Shown piece by piece: positions 19,233 to 31,711 of a stretch of DNA of 64,000 nucleotides (positions within the stretch are counted from its first letter, which is position 1; the number at the start of each line of letters is the position of its first letter). The notes under the pieces were generated by a model. The model had not been told where the DNA came from. It was given only the letters and a program-made list of their open reading frames with translations, and ran no database searches. The stretch is from Pseudomonas sp. Irchel s3h14 (GTDB taxonomy: Bacteria > Pseudomonadota > Gammaproteobacteria > Pseudomonadales > Pseudomonadaceae), in assembly GCF_900187425.1 (NCBI RefSeq), contig NZ_FYDJ01000001.1, positions 715,730 to 779,729 on the forward strand, read 5' to 3'. A program made the translations under genes and the position numbers.

Positions 19233-21155
19233 TTATTGTGATTTTCTGACCCGCAGGTACCACTCGGACAGCAGTCGAACCTGTTTGTCGGTGTAGCCCC
19301 GCTCGACCATTCGTGTGACGAAGTCGTTGTGCTTCTGCTGGTCCTCTTTGCTGGCCTTGGCGTTGAAGCTGATGACTGGCAGGAGGTCCTCGGTGTTGGA
19401 GAACATTTTCTTCTCGATGACCACCCGCAGTTTTTCGTAGCTGAGCCAGGTCGGGTTCTTGCCGTTGTTATTGGCCCGGGCGCGCAGTACGAAGTTGACG
19501 ATTTCGTTGCGGAAATCCTTCGGATTGCTGATGCCGGCCGGTTTTTCGATTTTCTCCAGTTCTTCGTTCAGCGCTACGCGGTTAAGGATCTCGCCGGTTT
19601 CCGGGTCGCGGTATTCCTGGTCCTGGATCCAGAAGTCGGCGTACAGCACATAGCGATCGAAGATGTTCTGGCCGTACTCGCTGTAAGACTCGAGGTAGGC
19701 GGTCTGGATTTCCTTGCCGATGAACTCGATATAACGCGGTGCCAGGTACTCCTTGAGGAAGCGCAGATAGCGTTCGCGGGTTTCGGCCTGGAATTGTTCC
19801 TGCTCGATCTGTTGTTCCAGCACATAGAGCAAGTGCACCGGGTTGGCGGCGATTTCGTGCGGATCAAAGTTGAACACTTTCGACAGGATCTTGAACGCGA
19901 AGCGGGTCGACAGGCCGTTCATGCCTTCGTCGACACCCGCGTTGTCGCGGTATTCCTGGATCGACTTGGCCTTCGGATCGGTGTCCTTGAGGTTTTCGCC
20001 GTCATACACGCGCATCTTGGAGTAGATGTTGGAGTTTTCCGGCTCTTTCAGGCGCGAGAGTACGGTGAACTGGGCAAGCATCTTCAGGGTGTCAGGCGCG
20101 CAGTGAGCCTTGGCCAGGGAGCTGTTGAACAAGAGCTTGTCGTAGATCTTCACTTCGTCGCTGACCCGCAGGCAGTACGGCACTTTGACGATGTAGATCC
20201 GGTCGATGAAGGCTTCGTTGTTCTTGTTGTTGCGGAAGGTGTGCCATTCCGATTCGTTGGAGTGGGCCAACAGGATCCCGGTAAACGGAATTGCCCCCAG
20301 ACCTTCGGTACTGTTGTAGTTGCCTTCCTGAGTGGCGGTCAGCAGTGGGTGCAGCACCTTGATCGGTGCCTTGAACATTTCGACGAATTCCATCAGGCCC
20401 TGGTTGGCCCGGCACAGTGCGCCCGAGTAGCTGTAGGCGTCGGCGTCGTTCTGCGGGAATTCTTCGAGTTTGCGGATATCGACCTTGCCCACCAGGGCCG
20501 AGATGTCCTGGTTGTTTTCATCTCCCGGCTCGGTTTTGGCCACGGCGATCTGGTTGAGGATCGACGGATAGAGCTTCACCACACGGAACTGGCTGATGTC
20601 GCCGCCGAATTCGGCCAGGCGTTTGGTAGCCCATGGCGACATGATGGTGTTGAGGTAGCGCCGTGGAATGCCGAAGTCTTCCTCGAGGATCGCGCCATCT
20701 TCGGTGGCGTTGAACAGACCCAGAGGCGACTCGAATACCGGCGAGCCCTTGATCGCGTAGAAGGGCACTTTTTCGATCAGTTGTTTCAGCTTTTCGGCCA
20801 GGGACGATTTACCGCCACCCACAGGGCCGAGCAGATAAAGAATCTGTTTCTTCTCTTCCAGGCCCTGAGCGGCATGGCGGAAATACGACACGATCTGGTC
20901 AATGCATTCCTCCATCCCGTGGAAGTCTTCGAAGGCCGGATAGCGGCGGATCACCTTGTTGGAAAAGATCCGTGACAGCCTCGAGTTGGCCGAGGTGTCG
21001 AGTAACTCCGGCTCACCGATGGCCAGTAACAGACGCTCGGCGGCGGAGGCGTAGGCGCTGCGGTCGCTTTTGCACAACTCAAGATACTCTTGCAGCGAGA
21101 GTTCTTCCTGGCGTGTGGACTCGAAGCGTTGTTGGAAGTGGCTAAAGATACTCAT
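19233..21155 (-). CDS. prkA: PrkA family serine protein kinase (YeaG)
   Basis: 640-residue PrkA-type protein, standard length. The N-terminal AAA-like part has the Walker A sequence LLGPVGGGKSSLAEKL (about residue 108) and FNATEDGAILEEDFGIPRRYL. The C-terminal kinase-like part includes FIGKEIQTAYLESYSEYGQNIFDRYV. In enterobacteria the ortholog YeaG acts in stationary phase and nitrogen starvation. GAGGTGA precedes the ATG. An inverted repeat CAGCGAC-N10-GTCGCTG (21211-21234) upstream is a possible operator. It heads the operon with yeaH and spoVR. Confidence 0.93.
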   Translation of the reverse strand: MSIFSHFQQRFESTRQEELSLQEYLELCKSDRSAYASAAERLLLAIGEPELLDTSANSRLSRIFSNKVIRRYPAFEDFHGMEECIDQIVSYFRHAAQGLEEKKQILYLLGPVGGGKSSLAEKLKQLIEKVPFYAIKGSPVFESPLGLFNATEDGAILEEDFGIPRRYLNTIMSPWATKRLAEFGGDISQFRVVKLYPSILNQIAVAKTEPGDENNQDISALVGKVDIRKLEEFPQNDADAYSYSGALCRANQGLMEFVEMFKAPIKVLHPLLTATQEGNYNSTEGLGAIPFTGILLAHSNESEWHTFRNNKNNEAFIDRIYIVKVPYCLRVSDEVKIYDKLLFNSSLAKAHCAPDTLKMLAQFTVLSRLKEPENSNIYSKMRVYDGENLKDTDPKAKSIQEYRDNAGVDEGMNGLSTRFAFKILSKVFNFDPHEIAANPVHLLYVLEQQIEQEQFQAETRERYLRFLKEYLAPRYIEFIGKEIQTAYLESYSEYGQNIFDRYVLYADFWIQDQEYRDPETGEILNRVALNEELEKIEKPAGISNPKDFRNEIVNFVLRARANNNGKNPTWLSYEKLRVVIEKKMFSNTEDLLPVISFNAKASKEDQQKHNDFVTRMVERGYTDKQVRLLSEWYLRVRKSQ

Positions 21156-21385
21156 GACGTCACCTCGCTCGATACGTGGAGCCGACGCCGGATCATTCAG
21201 TCGATGCTGGCAGCGACCGAATATGCAGTCGCTGTTTACCCCCCAGAACTCTTTCGAAGCTGACTACCCCGAAAGCTACTCCCGATGACCCGCGCGCCGG
21301 TGTACCGGCTCTCCCCTGTTTTGGATGGCCTGCGCTTAAGGATAGTTGGGAATTCGGGAGGTAAAGGCGAGATACGTAATTAGTT

Positions 21386-21408
21386 GTGGCAGACCGTTCG
21401 TCTGCCAC
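21386..21408 (-). terminator. hairpin downstream of glpE
   Basis: Perfect 9-bp stem GTGGCAGAC/GTCTGCCAC with a 5-base loop, 44 bases past the glpE stop on the minus strand, where the lptD-to-glpE run ends. The following sequence AACTAATTACG lacks a U-run, so efficiency is uncertain. Confidence 0.55.
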
Positions 21409-21451
21409 CGCGCGAGCCCGCGGGGGCCGGGGCTTGCGCGTTACAAAAATA

Positions 21452-21781
21452 TTATTCGGAAGTGCCTTGCGCCGTTTCTGAAGGATAAGTCGTACGCCAC
21501 AGCTCAAAACCGCCATCCATGCTGTAGACGTCGGAGAAGCCCTGACTAATGAGGTACGCAGCGGCGCTCTGACTGGAATTGCCGTGGTAGCAGACCACCA
21601 CCGTCGGTGCGTCGAGGTCGGCGCCCTGGATGAAGGCGTGCAGCGAATGGTTATCCAGATGCTTCGAGCCGGCGATGTGCAGCGCGGCAAAGGTCGCTGG
21701 GTCGCGAACATCGACCACTACCGCGCCTTGTTCGCGCAGGGCCTGGGCCTGTTCCGGGGGGATACGTTTGAATTCGCTCAT
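21452..21781 (-). CDS. glpE: thiosulfate sulfurtransferase GlpE
   Basis: 109-residue single rhodanese domain, the family's full length. It moves sulfane sulfur from thiosulfate to cyanide or thiol acceptors in the cytoplasm. The active-site loop is [11 protein letters not shown] with catalytic C64; [10 protein letters not shown] and MDGGFELWR flank it as in other rhodaneses. It is the last gene of the lptD-surA-pdxA-rsmA-apaG-apaH-glpE run, 33 bases past apaH. Confidence 0.94.
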   Translation of the reverse strand: MSEFKRIPPEQAQALREQGAVVVDVRDPATFAALHIAGSKHLDNHSLHAFIQGADLDAPTVVVCYHGNSSQSAAAYLISQGFSDVYSMDGGFELWRTTYPSETAQGTSE

Positions 21782-21814
21782 GGCGGGCTCCTGTGGCTCG
21801 GCTGAAAGCGCAGT

Positions 21815-22696
21815 CTAGCGCGGGGCGCTGGCTGACGATGGTTCGGGGATGAGTGTGGCGACTGGCGGCAGGGCAAGGCCATGCTCGTCGCATTTGCAAG
21901 ACAGGCGTTCACCGCTGTCGACATTCATGAGGGTCAGGGCGCCACCCCAGACACAACCGGTGTCGAGGGCCGAGATGCCCGGCTCATTGCATCGGCCTTC
22001 CAGAGCGGCCCAGTGGCCGAAGATGATCTTCAGGCCCTTGGTCTTGCGCTCTTTGTGCTGAAACCAGGGCTTGTAGCCCGGTGGCGCATTGTCGAGGCCT
22101 TCCTTGCTTTTGAGGTCAAGCTTGCCCTCGGCGGTACAAAACCGCATGCGGGTGAAATAGTTGGTGATCACCCGCAGGCGTGTCACACCTTTGAGGTCGT
22201 TGTCCCATTTCGCCGGATCGTTGCCGTACATGCCATCGAGGTAGGGCGGCAACAGGTTGTCATCGCGCAATGCCGTCTCGACTTCGGCGGCATACTTCAA
22301 GGCCTTGCGCAGTGACCACTGGGGCGGAATGCCAGCATGCACCAGGGCGACATCGCGCTGTTCGTCGTAGTGCATGAGCTTTTGCTGACGCAGCCATTCC
22401 AGCAGTTCCGCAGAATCGGGCGCTGCGAGAATCTCGAGCAGGGTGTCGGACTTCTTCAAGCGTTCGATGTTTTTCCCGGCAGCCAGCAAGTGCAGGTCGT
22501 GGTTGCCAAGCACGCATACCAGCGATTCGCGGATGCTATAGAGGAAGCGCAAGGTGTCCAGCGACTGCGGGCCACGGTTGACCAGATCGCCGACCAGCCA
22601 CAAACGATCCCGTGTCGGGTCGAAGGCGACTTGCTTGAGCAGACATTGCAATGCCTGAAGGCAGCCTTGCAGATCGCCGACGGCGTACGTTGCCAT
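21815..22696 (-). CDS. apaH: bis(5'-nucleosyl)-tetraphosphatase, symmetrical, ApaH
   Basis: 293-residue metallophosphatase that splits Ap4A to two ADP and also removes Np4 caps from RNA in E. coli. The PPP-family motifs are present: GDLQG at the start, GDLVNRG, and LGNHDLH, with later H residues in [10 protein letters not shown] and FGHWAA. The start A overlaps the last base of the apaG stop codon (TAATG), so translation is coupled. Confidence 0.96.
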   Translation of the reverse strand: MATYAVGDLQGCLQALQCLLKQVAFDPTRDRLWLVGDLVNRGPQSLDTLRFLYSIRESLVCVLGNHDLHLLAAGKNIERLKKSDTLLEILAAPDSAELLEWLRQQKLMHYDEQRDVALVHAGIPPQWSLRKALKYAAEVETALRDDNLLPPYLDGMYGNDPAKWDNDLKGVTRLRVITNYFTRMRFCTAEGKLDLKSKEGLDNAPPGYKPWFQHKERKTKGLKIIFGHWAALEGRCNEPGISALDTGCVWGGALTLMNVDSGERLSCKCDEHGLALPPVATLIPEPSSASAPR

Positions 22697-23076
22697 TAGT
22701 GCAGGGCTCCGGGCACCGCCAGACGGAATGGGGCGATGATGGCGTCGAAGTGTTTGCCGTCATCGGCAACCATTTCATAAGTGCCCTGCATGGTACCGAC
22801 TTTGGAGGTCATGACCGTACCGCTGCTGTAGGTGTGGCTCTCGCCCACCTCGATCAACGGTTGCTGGCCAACAACGCCCGCGCCGCGAACCTCTTCGACA
22901 TGCCCGTCACCGTCGGTAATCACCCAGTGCCGTGACAACAGTTTGGCCGGTAGCTCGCCATTGTTGTGCACGGTGATGGTGTAGGCGAAGGCAAAGCGGT
23001 TTTGCTCGGGTTGCGATTGTTCTGCCAGATAGCGGGTGACGACGCTGACGTCGACCTGGTAACGAGGATCGGACAT
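22696..23076 (-). CDS. apaG: ApaG, Co2+/Mg2+ efflux-related protein
   Basis: 126-residue ApaG with an FN3-like fold. The start [10 protein letters not shown] at 23076 matches the family and has AAGG 8 bases upstream; the longer frame to 23160 has an atypical N-terminus. Conserved segments: [40 protein letters not shown], and [10 protein letters not shown]. It was historically linked to cobalt tolerance; its exact function is unclear. It sits between rsmA and apaH and is coupled to apaH. Confidence 0.95.
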   Translation of the reverse strand: MSDPRYQVDVSVVTRYLAEQSQPEQNRFAFAYTITVHNNGELPAKLLSRHWVITDGDGHVEEVRGAGVVGQQPLIEVGESHTYSSGTVMTSKVGTMQGTYEMVADDGKHFDAIIAPFRLAVPGALH

Positions 23077-23197
23077 GCAAGAGGCCTTAAACGAAGCGGA
23101 ACGCGGGGCGTAGCTGATGGATATCAGTCTAGGCCAAGTATCGGGTAGTAAACCAGACATGAAGGCTGGTGTCCTACCCGATAACGCTCATTGCCTG

Positions 23198-24016
23198 TCA
23201 GTCGGCGGCGGGCGTCTGTAGGACTTGTTCGCTGAGCTTGTCGGCCAGGCGCACGAAGGCTGCCAGATCGAGCTGTTCGGGGCGCAGACTGCCATCAACG
23301 CCGGCGGCTTCGATTTCGGCGTTGCTCAGCAGCAGCTTGAGGGTGTTGCGCAGGGTCTTGCGGCGCTGGTTAAAGGCTTCGCGCACGACACGCTCCAACA
23401 GCTTGTGATCCTTGGCCGGGTGCGGCAGCACCGCGTGAGGTACCAGGCGCACGATAGCCGAATCGACTTTGGGCGGCGGATTGAACGCGCCCGGGCCAAC
23501 GTTGAACAGATGCTCAACCCGGCAGTGATACTGAACCATGATCGACAAGCGGCCCCAGTCACCACCACCAGGGCCTGCTGCCAGGCGCTCGACCACTTCT
23601 TTTTGCAGCATGAAGTGCATGTCGCGAATCAGGCTGGCGTTATGCAGCAGGTGAAAAATCAGCGGCGTAGAGATGTTGTACGGCAGGTTACCGACCACCC
23701 GAAGGCTGTTCGGCGCAGCGTTCAGGCTGTTGAAGTCGAACTTCAGTGCGTCGCCCTGATGCAGATTGAAGTTGCTCTTGCCGGCGAATTGCTGGTTGAG
23801 GATCGGGATCAGATCCTTGTCCAGTTCCACCACGTCCAGCTGGGCACCGCTGTTAAGCAGGCCTTCAGTCAGCGCGCCCTGGCCAGGGCCGATTTCCAGT
23901 AAGTGGTCTTCAGGCTTGGCACGAATGGCGCGCAGGATGCGGTCGATAACGCCAGCATCGTGCAGAAAGTTCTGGCCGAAGCGCTTGCGCGCCCGGTGTT
24001 GGTAATGCTCGGTCAT
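23198..24016 (-). CDS. rsmA: 16S rRNA adenine dimethyltransferase RsmA (KsgA)
   Basis: 272-residue SAM-dependent enzyme that dimethylates A1518 and A1519 of 16S rRNA during late 30S assembly. Motifs: [11 protein letters not shown] at the N-terminus, [13 protein letters not shown] for SAM binding, and the catalytic [10 protein letters not shown]. The ATG overlaps the pdxA stop by 4 bases. Loss of this enzyme gives kasugamycin resistance, hence ksgA. Confidence 0.97.
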   Translation of the reverse strand: MTEHYQHRARKRFGQNFLHDAGVIDRILRAIRAKPEDHLLEIGPGQGALTEGLLNSGAQLDVVELDKDLIPILNQQFAGKSNFNLHQGDALKFDFNSLNAAPNSLRVVGNLPYNISTPLIFHLLHNASLIRDMHFMLQKEVVERLAAGPGGGDWGRLSIMVQYHCRVEHLFNVGPGAFNPPPKVDSAIVRLVPHAVLPHPAKDHKLLERVVREAFNQRRKTLRNTLKLLLSNAEIEAAGVDGSLRPEQLDLAAFVRLADKLSEQVLQTPAAD

Positions 24017-25002
24017 AAACGGGTCTCGGCCATCTGGTAGGCGGTTTCCAGGGCGACTTGCAGGCTGCCGGTATCGATTTTGCCGCTGCCGGCCAGATCC
24101 AGGGCGGTGCCGTGGTCGACCGATGTACGGATGATCGGCAAGCCGAGGGTCACGTTGACTGCCGCGCCGAAGCCTTTGTACTTCAGCACGGGCAGGCCCT
24201 GGTCGTGGTACATCGCCAGCACTGCATCGCAGTGCTCCAGATACTTGGGGGTAAACAGAGTGTCGGCGGGCAGGGGGCCACGAAGGTCCATTCCTTCGCC
24301 GCGCAGGCGCTCTAATGTAGGTTCGATGATGTCGATTTCTTCATGGCCCAGGTGTCCGCCTTCGCCGGCATGGGGGTTGAGCCCACAGACGAGGATGCGT
24401 GGCCGGGCAATGCCGAATTTTTCTTGTAGATCGGCGTGCAGGATTCGCGTGACCCGTTCCAGACGCTCCGGCGTGATCGCATCGGCAATCTCGCGAAGAG
24501 GCAGGTGAGTGGTGACCAGCGCCACGCGCAATCCGCGAGTGGCTAGCATCATCACCACTTGGGCGGTATGGGTCAGGTCGGCGAGAAATTCTGTGTGCCC
24601 GGAAAAGGCGATCCCGGATTCATTGATCACGCCCTTGTGCACAGGGGCCGTGATCATGCCGGCAAAATGCCCATCCAGGCAGCCTTGGCCAGCTCGGGTC
24701 AGGGTTTCCAAGACGAAAGCCGCATTGGCCTTGTCCAGTTGTCCGGCGGTGACCTTGGCGTTCAGCGGTGTATCCCAGACATACAGGCTGTTGGCTGGCG
24801 CGGGTACATCCGGCCAACTGTCCGGGTTTACCGGCAGCAAATCTACAACCACACCCAGCTGCACGGCCCGCTCAAGGAGCAGGTCGCGGCTGGTAATGGC
24901 AATCAGGGGATGTGGCTGGGCTTGCGAGGCGAGCAGCAGGCACAGGTCGGGACCTATGCCTGCCGGTTCGCCGGGTGTCAGCGCGAAACGTTTGGGTTTC
25001 AC
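24013..25002 (-). CDS. pdxA: 4-hydroxythreonine-4-phosphate dehydrogenase PdxA
   Basis: 329-residue NAD-dependent enzyme of pyridoxal phosphate synthesis. Metal-binding histidines are visible in [23 protein letters not shown] and [13 protein letters not shown]. The N-terminus [16 protein letters not shown] is typical. It overlaps surA by 4 bases and rsmA by 4 bases, giving a tightly coupled surA-pdxA-rsmA block as in E. coli. Confidence 0.97.
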   Translation of the reverse strand: MKPKRFALTPGEPAGIGPDLCLLLASQAQPHPLIAITSRDLLLERAVQLGVVVDLLPVNPDSWPDVPAPANSLYVWDTPLNAKVTAGQLDKANAAFVLETLTRAGQGCLDGHFAGMITAPVHKGVINESGIAFSGHTEFLADLTHTAQVVMMLATRGLRVALVTTHLPLREIADAITPERLERVTRILHADLQEKFGIARPRILVCGLNPHAGEGGHLGHEEIDIIEPTLERLRGEGMDLRGPLPADTLFTPKYLEHCDAVLAMYHDQGLPVLKYKGFGAAVNVTLGLPIIRTSVDHGTALDLAGSGKIDTGSLQVALETAYQMAETRL

Positions 25003-26321
25003 TGCGCTGCCTGGTCTGCACCAGGGAGTTTGATCTCTACGTACGCTTCGTCACGGATCTGACGCAGCCAGGTTTGCAGCTCTTCGTCATATTTGCGGTT
25101 ACGCAATACGGTCATTGCTTGCTGCTCGCGGGCCTGGGTGGTGCTGTCAGTGGCGCGACGGCCAAGGACTTCCAGAACGTGCCAGCCATATTGGGTCTGG
25201 AACGGCTTGGACAGCTGACCTTGCGGGGTCTTGGCCATCACTTCGCGGAACTCGGGAACCAGTGCATTCGGGTCGATCCAGTTCAGGTCGCCACCGTTGA
25301 GGGCGGAACCCGGATCTTCCGAGAAGCTTTTCGCCAGTTCGCCGAAATCTTCGCCCGCTTCGATACGGGTGTAGAGCGACTCAGCCAGCGCCTTGGTTTT
25401 TGCTTCGTCGCGGATCGGGCTAGGTTTGACCAGGATGTGACGTACGTGCACTTCATCACGTACCTGGGTCTCACCGCCACGCTTGTCGAGGATCTTCAGG
25501 ATGATGAAGCCGCCCGGTGTGCGCATTGGCTGGGTAATGTCGCCGACAGCCATGGTGCTCAGCATGCGATCGAACGGAGGTGGCAATTGACCGGCTTTAC
25601 GCCAGCCCATGTCACCACCTTCCAGTGCGGTTTCGCTGGCGGATTTGGCAATTGCCAACTGACCGAAGTCAGCGCCTTGCTTGAGCTGCTGGTAAACCGC
25701 ATCTGCCTGTTTGGCTGCATTCTGAATCGCGTCGGAGTTGGCGCTTTCCGGCGTAGGAATCAGGATGTTGGCCAGGCGGAATTCTTCGGACAGCTGCATT
25801 TTGCCAAGGTCGGAAGCGAGGAAGTTCTTCACTTCCTGTTCGGAAACCTGGATACGCTCGGCCACACGACGCTGACGCACACGGCTGATAACCATCTCGC
25901 GGCGAATCTGGTCGCGGGCGTCGTCGTAAGACAGACCGTCGCGAGTCAGAGCGGCGCGAAATTGTTCAATCGACATGTTATTGCGCTGGGCAATAGTGCC
26001 GACAGCCTGGTTCAGCTCTTCATCGGTAATGCGGATGCCGGAGCGTTCGCCGATCTGCAGTTGCAGGTTTTCGACGATCAGGCGCTCGAGCACTTGCTGA
26101 TCCAGCACGCCGGCCGGCGGTACGGCAGAACCGCGCTTGGCGATGGTTTGCTGAACTTCATGAACGCGTTGGTCCAGTTGGCTCTGCATGACCACGTCGT
26201 TATCGACAATGGCCACCACTTTATCGATGGACTGCACCGCGGCGTTCGCCGCGGTACCCAGGAACAGCGCGCCCAGCATCAGCGGGCGCAGACAATCAGA
26301 AAGCTTGGTCTTCACGTTCAC
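24999..26321 (-). CDS. surA: periplasmic chaperone and peptidyl-prolyl isomerase SurA
   Basis: 440-residue outer-membrane-protein chaperone. A signal peptide (1-27, [14 protein letters not shown]) is followed by the N-terminal chaperone domain with QLDQRVHEV and a typical [11 protein letters not shown], then two parvulin domains (about 175-275 and 285-385) with the second carrying [10 protein letters not shown] and GGDLNWIDP, and a C-terminal helix. Its start overlaps the end of lptD by 26 bases. SurA delivers LptD and autotransporters to the BAM complex, so this neighbour pair is functionally coherent. Confidence 0.97.
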   Translation of the reverse strand: MNVKTKLSDCLRPLMLGALFLGTAANAAVQSIDKVVAIVDNDVVMQSQLDQRVHEVQQTIAKRGSAVPPAGVLDQQVLERLIVENLQLQIGERSGIRITDEELNQAVGTIAQRNNMSIEQFRAALTRDGLSYDDARDQIRREMVISRVRQRRVAERIQVSEQEVKNFLASDLGKMQLSEEFRLANILIPTPESANSDAIQNAAKQADAVYQQLKQGADFGQLAIAKSASETALEGGDMGWRKAGQLPPPFDRMLSTMAVGDITQPMRTPGGFIILKILDKRGGETQVRDEVHVRHILVKPSPIRDEAKTKALAESLYTRIEAGEDFGELAKSFSEDPGSALNGGDLNWIDPNALVPEFREVMAKTPQGQLSKPFQTQYGWHVLEVLGRRATDSTTQAREQQAMTVLRNRKYDEELQTWLRQIRDEAYVEIKLPGADQAAQ

Positions 26322-29100
26322 GATAACCTTGGATGCCTTTGTCGAGGAAGCTCTCTACTTTGGCGCCGGTGAGGCCGCCGAGTCCCTTCAGAACAATTTG
26401 TAGGAAGATGCCGTGGTCGCCTTTTTCGTTTTCCGGGGCGTTCTGACTGAATTCGTCATAGCTGACCCAGTAACGGTTGATCAGGCGCAGTTTCCAGCAG
26501 CAGTTGTCGTACTCGAAACCACCGAAAGCTTCCAGGGTACGGTTACGGTTGTAGTCATACTGCCAGCGGCTGATGGCGTTCCATTGCGGCACGATCGGCC
26601 AGATCACCGAGAAATCGTGCTGCTCAATCTTGTAGTAGTCCTTCACGTAGCCAGGAGTGCCCGGAGTACCGTAGTCACCGCCGCCCACCGACCATTTACC
26701 GGTGTTCTGGTCGTAACGGACCTGGTCATTACGATAGCGATAGCCGGCGTTGATGACCTTGTTCGGGTTGTCTTCAGGCTGGTAGTGGAACATCGCGCTG
26801 CCGGAGCGAGGACTGCGGCTGTCCGGGTCCCAGTTGTAATCGGCCGTGGTGCGCCAATCGCGGTTCCAGCGATATTCGTATTCCAGCGCATAAGGCGAGA
26901 CATTAGCCTGCGCATCGTCGCGGGTTTTTGCATCGATGCCCGGCAACTGTACTTCACGATCCTTGAAGTACACGGCCTGGCCGACGCTGATGCGTTGACG
27001 TTCGAAGCCATTGTCTTCGATCCAGCGGTTGGTTACGCCCAGAGACAATTTGTTCTCGTCGCCGACGCGGTCGGAGCCGGAGAAACGGTTGTCACGGAAC
27101 AGCGACGCGTAGCTGAAGGTGTATTCGCTGGTGTCGAAGACCGGAATGTCTTCCTGATCCGTTTCAGGAACGTACAGGTAGAACAGGCGCGGTTCGAGGG
27201 TCTGGCGATAGTTCTTGCCGAACCATTGGGTGTTGCGATCGAAGTACAGGCCGCTGTCGATGCTTGCAATCGGCACGCCACGGTTCTGGCTGCTGCTGAA
27301 GGTACCGTTGAGCTTTTGCTGCTCTGCGGTTTGCGCGTCAATCTGGCTTTTGCCGGTACCGTCCAGATCCAGTTGGTACTGGGTGTACTGGTACTTGAGC
27401 GATGGCTTCACGAAGCCATAAGTCCAGTCCAACGGCAGGCTCACACCCGGTTTTAGATTCAAGCGGTCGCCGTTGGCACGTGCCAGTCCCGTAACGTTGT
27501 TATCAAGACGCGGTTCGACGGTGCCATCTTCGTTTACGAAGTTACCGTCCTTCAAATCACGGTCGAAGCGTACGATTTCTGTATCGTAGTCGAAGTCCAG
27601 GCCGCCAGGATGAGTCGGCAACTGACCAATGAAAGTGATCTGCGGCAAGCGGTCATACGGGGTAATGTTCGAAACGCTCGCGAGCTGAAAAGCCTGTGCA
27701 TTCACGCGAGCGGCGTAGCTGTCTCCTCGATAGGTGACCGACCCTTGCTGATTCACGTAGTCGCTGGTGCTTTCCACGCCAATCTGGTCAGTCTGCAGAT
27801 CCTGGAAGTAATACGGATCGCTGATCTTGGTGTAATCGACTTGTGTCAGAACACGCGAGTCGAGACCGCCCTTGTGCTGCCAGTTATACATGTAGCGGTT
27901 TTTCTGGTAGTCGGTCTGCTTGCTGCGATCGGTGTCTTCGTCGTTGAGGTACGCGGCGCCGAACTGACCTTCGCTGGACGGGGTCAGGTAACGGAATTCG
28001 CCTTCCATCAACAGCCCGTGCTTGCTCATGTAGCGCGGGTACAACGTGGCATCGTAGTTCGGTGCCAGGTTGAAGTAATACGGTGTGACCAGCATGAAGC
28101 CGGTATCGCTGCCGGTGCCAATGGTCGGCGGCAGGAAACCGGACTGGCGACGGTCGTCGATCGGGAAATAGATGTACGGCGTGTACAGGACCGGAATGTC
28201 TTTGACCCGCAGCGTCACATTGGTCGCGGTACCGAAACCGGTGGCCGGGTTCAAGGTGATGTTGTTGCCCTTGAGCTGCCAGGCATTGCTGTCCGGCTCG
28301 CACGTGGTGTACGTACCATCCTTGAGGCGGATGATCGCGTTCTCGGCACGTTTGGCGTACAGCGCATTACCGCGGATACGGGATTTGTGCATCACGTATT
28401 CGGCGTTGTCGACCTTGGCTTCACCGGTGTCGAGCTGCACGTCGGCGTGGTCGCCCACGATCAGTGCGCCGTTGTCGCGAACACGGACGTTGCCGCTCAG
28501 TTCGCCACGGCTCTCGGCCTGGTAGAGGTTCGCTTCGTCGGCTTCGACCTGCATGCTGCCCTGACGCATGACCACGTCACCCGCCAGGGTTGCGATCTGC
28601 TCATCCTGCTTATAGCGAGAGGCTTTGGCGCCGAGAAAGGTCGGAGCGTCACTTTTATTCGTCTTGTCATTCATGCCAGGACGAATCGGTTCGATATAGG
28701 AACCAGCGCAGTAAGGTCCGGTTTCGGCCAATTGCGCTGCAGTGAGCTTCTCGCGCGGAACCCAATCGAGGTGACTGTAGTCTTCGCTACGCGACTTCAG
28801 GCCGCGGCCTTTGGATTCGGTTACCAGCACAGTCTTGGCGCCGGTGTCTTGACTGGAACCGCTGTCGGCCGGAGTCTCGCCGCTCGTGCTGACCGCCGCA
28901 CTGCCGTCATGGACGGGGCGAGGTGGTAGCGCAGCTGCTGGAGATTTTGGCGCACAATTCCAGGCACCCGAAGCAGAGACTGAGCAGTCATACTGTTCCG
29001 CGGCGACCACGAACGAAGTGGCTAGAGGTTGCAGGGCCAGCAGACTGCCGGTAACCAACAACGGAAATTTTTTACGAAACGCGGGGGATTTCAATGCCAT
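26296..29100 (-). CDS. lptD: LPS-assembly protein LptD
   Basis: Outer membrane beta-barrel that, with LptE, inserts LPS in the outer leaflet. From the ATG at 29100 it has 934 residues: signal peptide (to about 33), N-terminal OstA/LptA-like jellyroll (about 160-260, [20 protein letters not shown]), then a large barrel rich in aromatic strands. Cysteines occur near the N-terminus and in the [17 protein letters not shown] segment, consistent with the interdomain disulfides of this family. The longer frame from 29334 is rejected because [15 protein letters not shown] begins a proper signal peptide. First gene of the run ending at glpE. Confidence 0.96.
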   Translation of the reverse strand: MALKSPAFRKKFPLLVTGSLLALQPLATSFVVAAEQYDCSVSASGAWNCAPKSPAAALPPRPVHDGSAAVSTSGETPADSGSSQDTGAKTVLVTESKGRGLKSRSEDYSHLDWVPREKLTAAQLAETGPYCAGSYIEPIRPGMNDKTNKSDAPTFLGAKASRYKQDEQIATLAGDVVMRQGSMQVEADEANLYQAESRGELSGNVRVRDNGALIVGDHADVQLDTGEAKVDNAEYVMHKSRIRGNALYAKRAENAIIRLKDGTYTTCEPDSNAWQLKGNNITLNPATGFGTATNVTLRVKDIPVLYTPYIYFPIDDRRQSGFLPPTIGTGSDTGFMLVTPYYFNLAPNYDATLYPRYMSKHGLLMEGEFRYLTPSSEGQFGAAYLNDEDTDRSKQTDYQKNRYMYNWQHKGGLDSRVLTQVDYTKISDPYYFQDLQTDQIGVESTSDYVNQQGSVTYRGDSYAARVNAQAFQLASVSNITPYDRLPQITFIGQLPTHPGGLDFDYDTEIVRFDRDLKDGNFVNEDGTVEPRLDNNVTGLARANGDRLNLKPGVSLPLDWTYGFVKPSLKYQYTQYQLDLDGTGKSQIDAQTAEQQKLNGTFSSSQNRGVPIASIDSGLYFDRNTQWFGKNYRQTLEPRLFYLYVPETDQEDIPVFDTSEYTFSYASLFRDNRFSGSDRVGDENKLSLGVTNRWIEDNGFERQRISVGQAVYFKDREVQLPGIDAKTRDDAQANVSPYALEYEYRWNRDWRTTADYNWDPDSRSPRSGSAMFHYQPEDNPNKVINAGYRYRNDQVRYDQNTGKWSVGGGDYGTPGTPGYVKDYYKIEQHDFSVIWPIVPQWNAISRWQYDYNRNRTLEAFGGFEYDNCCWKLRLINRYWVSYDEFSQNAPENEKGDHGIFLQIVLKGLGGLTGAKVESFLDKGIQGYREREDQAF

Positions 29101-29230
29101 CTTATTAGTCCGGGCTTCCTGCGTGCCATCTGCCCGCGGTGTGGGCCGCACGCCTCTCGATGGTCTGAAAAAGATGCTGGATAATAAAGCATGACCCGCT
29201 TGACGGCTAGCGCCGTCGGAGACCCTTGCA

Positions 29231-30918
<1,688 letters not shown>

Positions 30919-30919
30919 C

Positions 30920-31687
30920 ATGTTGTGGCCAGGGACTCTGATTGGAGCCGGAGCGGGCTTTTACATCGCCAGCATTCCGGGGGCCATGCTTGGCGCCTTG
31001 TTGGGGCAGGTGCTGGATCGGCACTTGCACATACAGAGCTGGGCGCACTTGCGAGAAAGGCTCGGTGGCCGCTCGGTGCTGCGCAACGATGAACTGCTGT
31101 TTGTGTTGTTGGGGCGGCTGGCCAAGTGCGATGGACGGGTGGTGGAAGGCCACATCCAGCAGGCCCGTCAGGAAATGCGTTCGCTGGACATGACCGAGTC
31201 GGCCCAACGTCGGGCCATTGCCGCGTTCAATCGCGGCAAGTTGGGAGATGACCGGTTGCGCGGTTACCTGCGTCGCTTGAGTCATCAACCTCATGCCGCC
31301 GAAGGCGTCTTGCGCGCCTGTTGGCGGATGATCTGGGCGGATGGCCGCGCCGGTAGCGCTGAGCGAGAGCTGATCAGGCAGTGGGGTAAATGGCTGGGCT
31401 GGTCGTCACAACAGGTGCAGGCTCTGGCGGCCGATTACGAGCAGCACAAGTTTGCACAGGCCAGCAGCGCGCTGACCTATCAAGATGCCCTGCGGCTTTT
31501 GGGCGTTTCGGCGACCAGTGAGCCGGCGCAGATCAAGCGCGCTTATCGACGCCTGCTGAGTCGCCATCACCCGGACAAGATTGCCGGCAGCGGTGCGACG
31601 GCGTTGCAAGTTCGCGAAGCCACTGACAAGACCCGCGAACTGCATAGCGCCTACACATTGATTCGTGAGCGGCGGGATTTTCGCTAG
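30920..31687 (+). CDS. djlA: DjlA-like membrane-anchored DnaJ co-chaperone (TerB + J domain)
   Basis: 255-residue protein. An N-terminal Gly-rich membrane segment (LIGAGAGFYIASIPGAMLGALLG, about 6-28) matches the dimerising transmembrane region of DjlA. A TerB-like helical domain follows (about 55-165), and a C-terminal J domain (about 190-255) carries the HPD motif in SRHHPDKI needed to stimulate DnaK. In E. coli DjlA influences Rcs signalling. Last gene of the amgK-murU-djlA operon, convergent with the DUF3530 gene. Confidence 0.9.
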   Translation: MLWPGTLIGAGAGFYIASIPGAMLGALLGQVLDRHLHIQSWAHLRERLGGRSVLRNDELLFVLLGRLAKCDGRVVEGHIQQARQEMRSLDMTESAQRRAIAAFNRGKLGDDRLRGYLRRLSHQPHAAEGVLRACWRMIWADGRAGSAERELIRQWGKWLGWSSQQVQALAADYEQHKFAQASSALTYQDALRLLGVSATSEPAQIKRAYRRLLSRHHPDKIAGSGATALQVREATDKTRELHSAYTLIRERRDFR

Positions 31688-31711
31688 TGACCCGGAAGAT
31701 TTTGCTTTTGC

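Noticed and set aside
27610..28929. Plus-strand frame of 439 codons
   Set aside because: Antisense of lptD.
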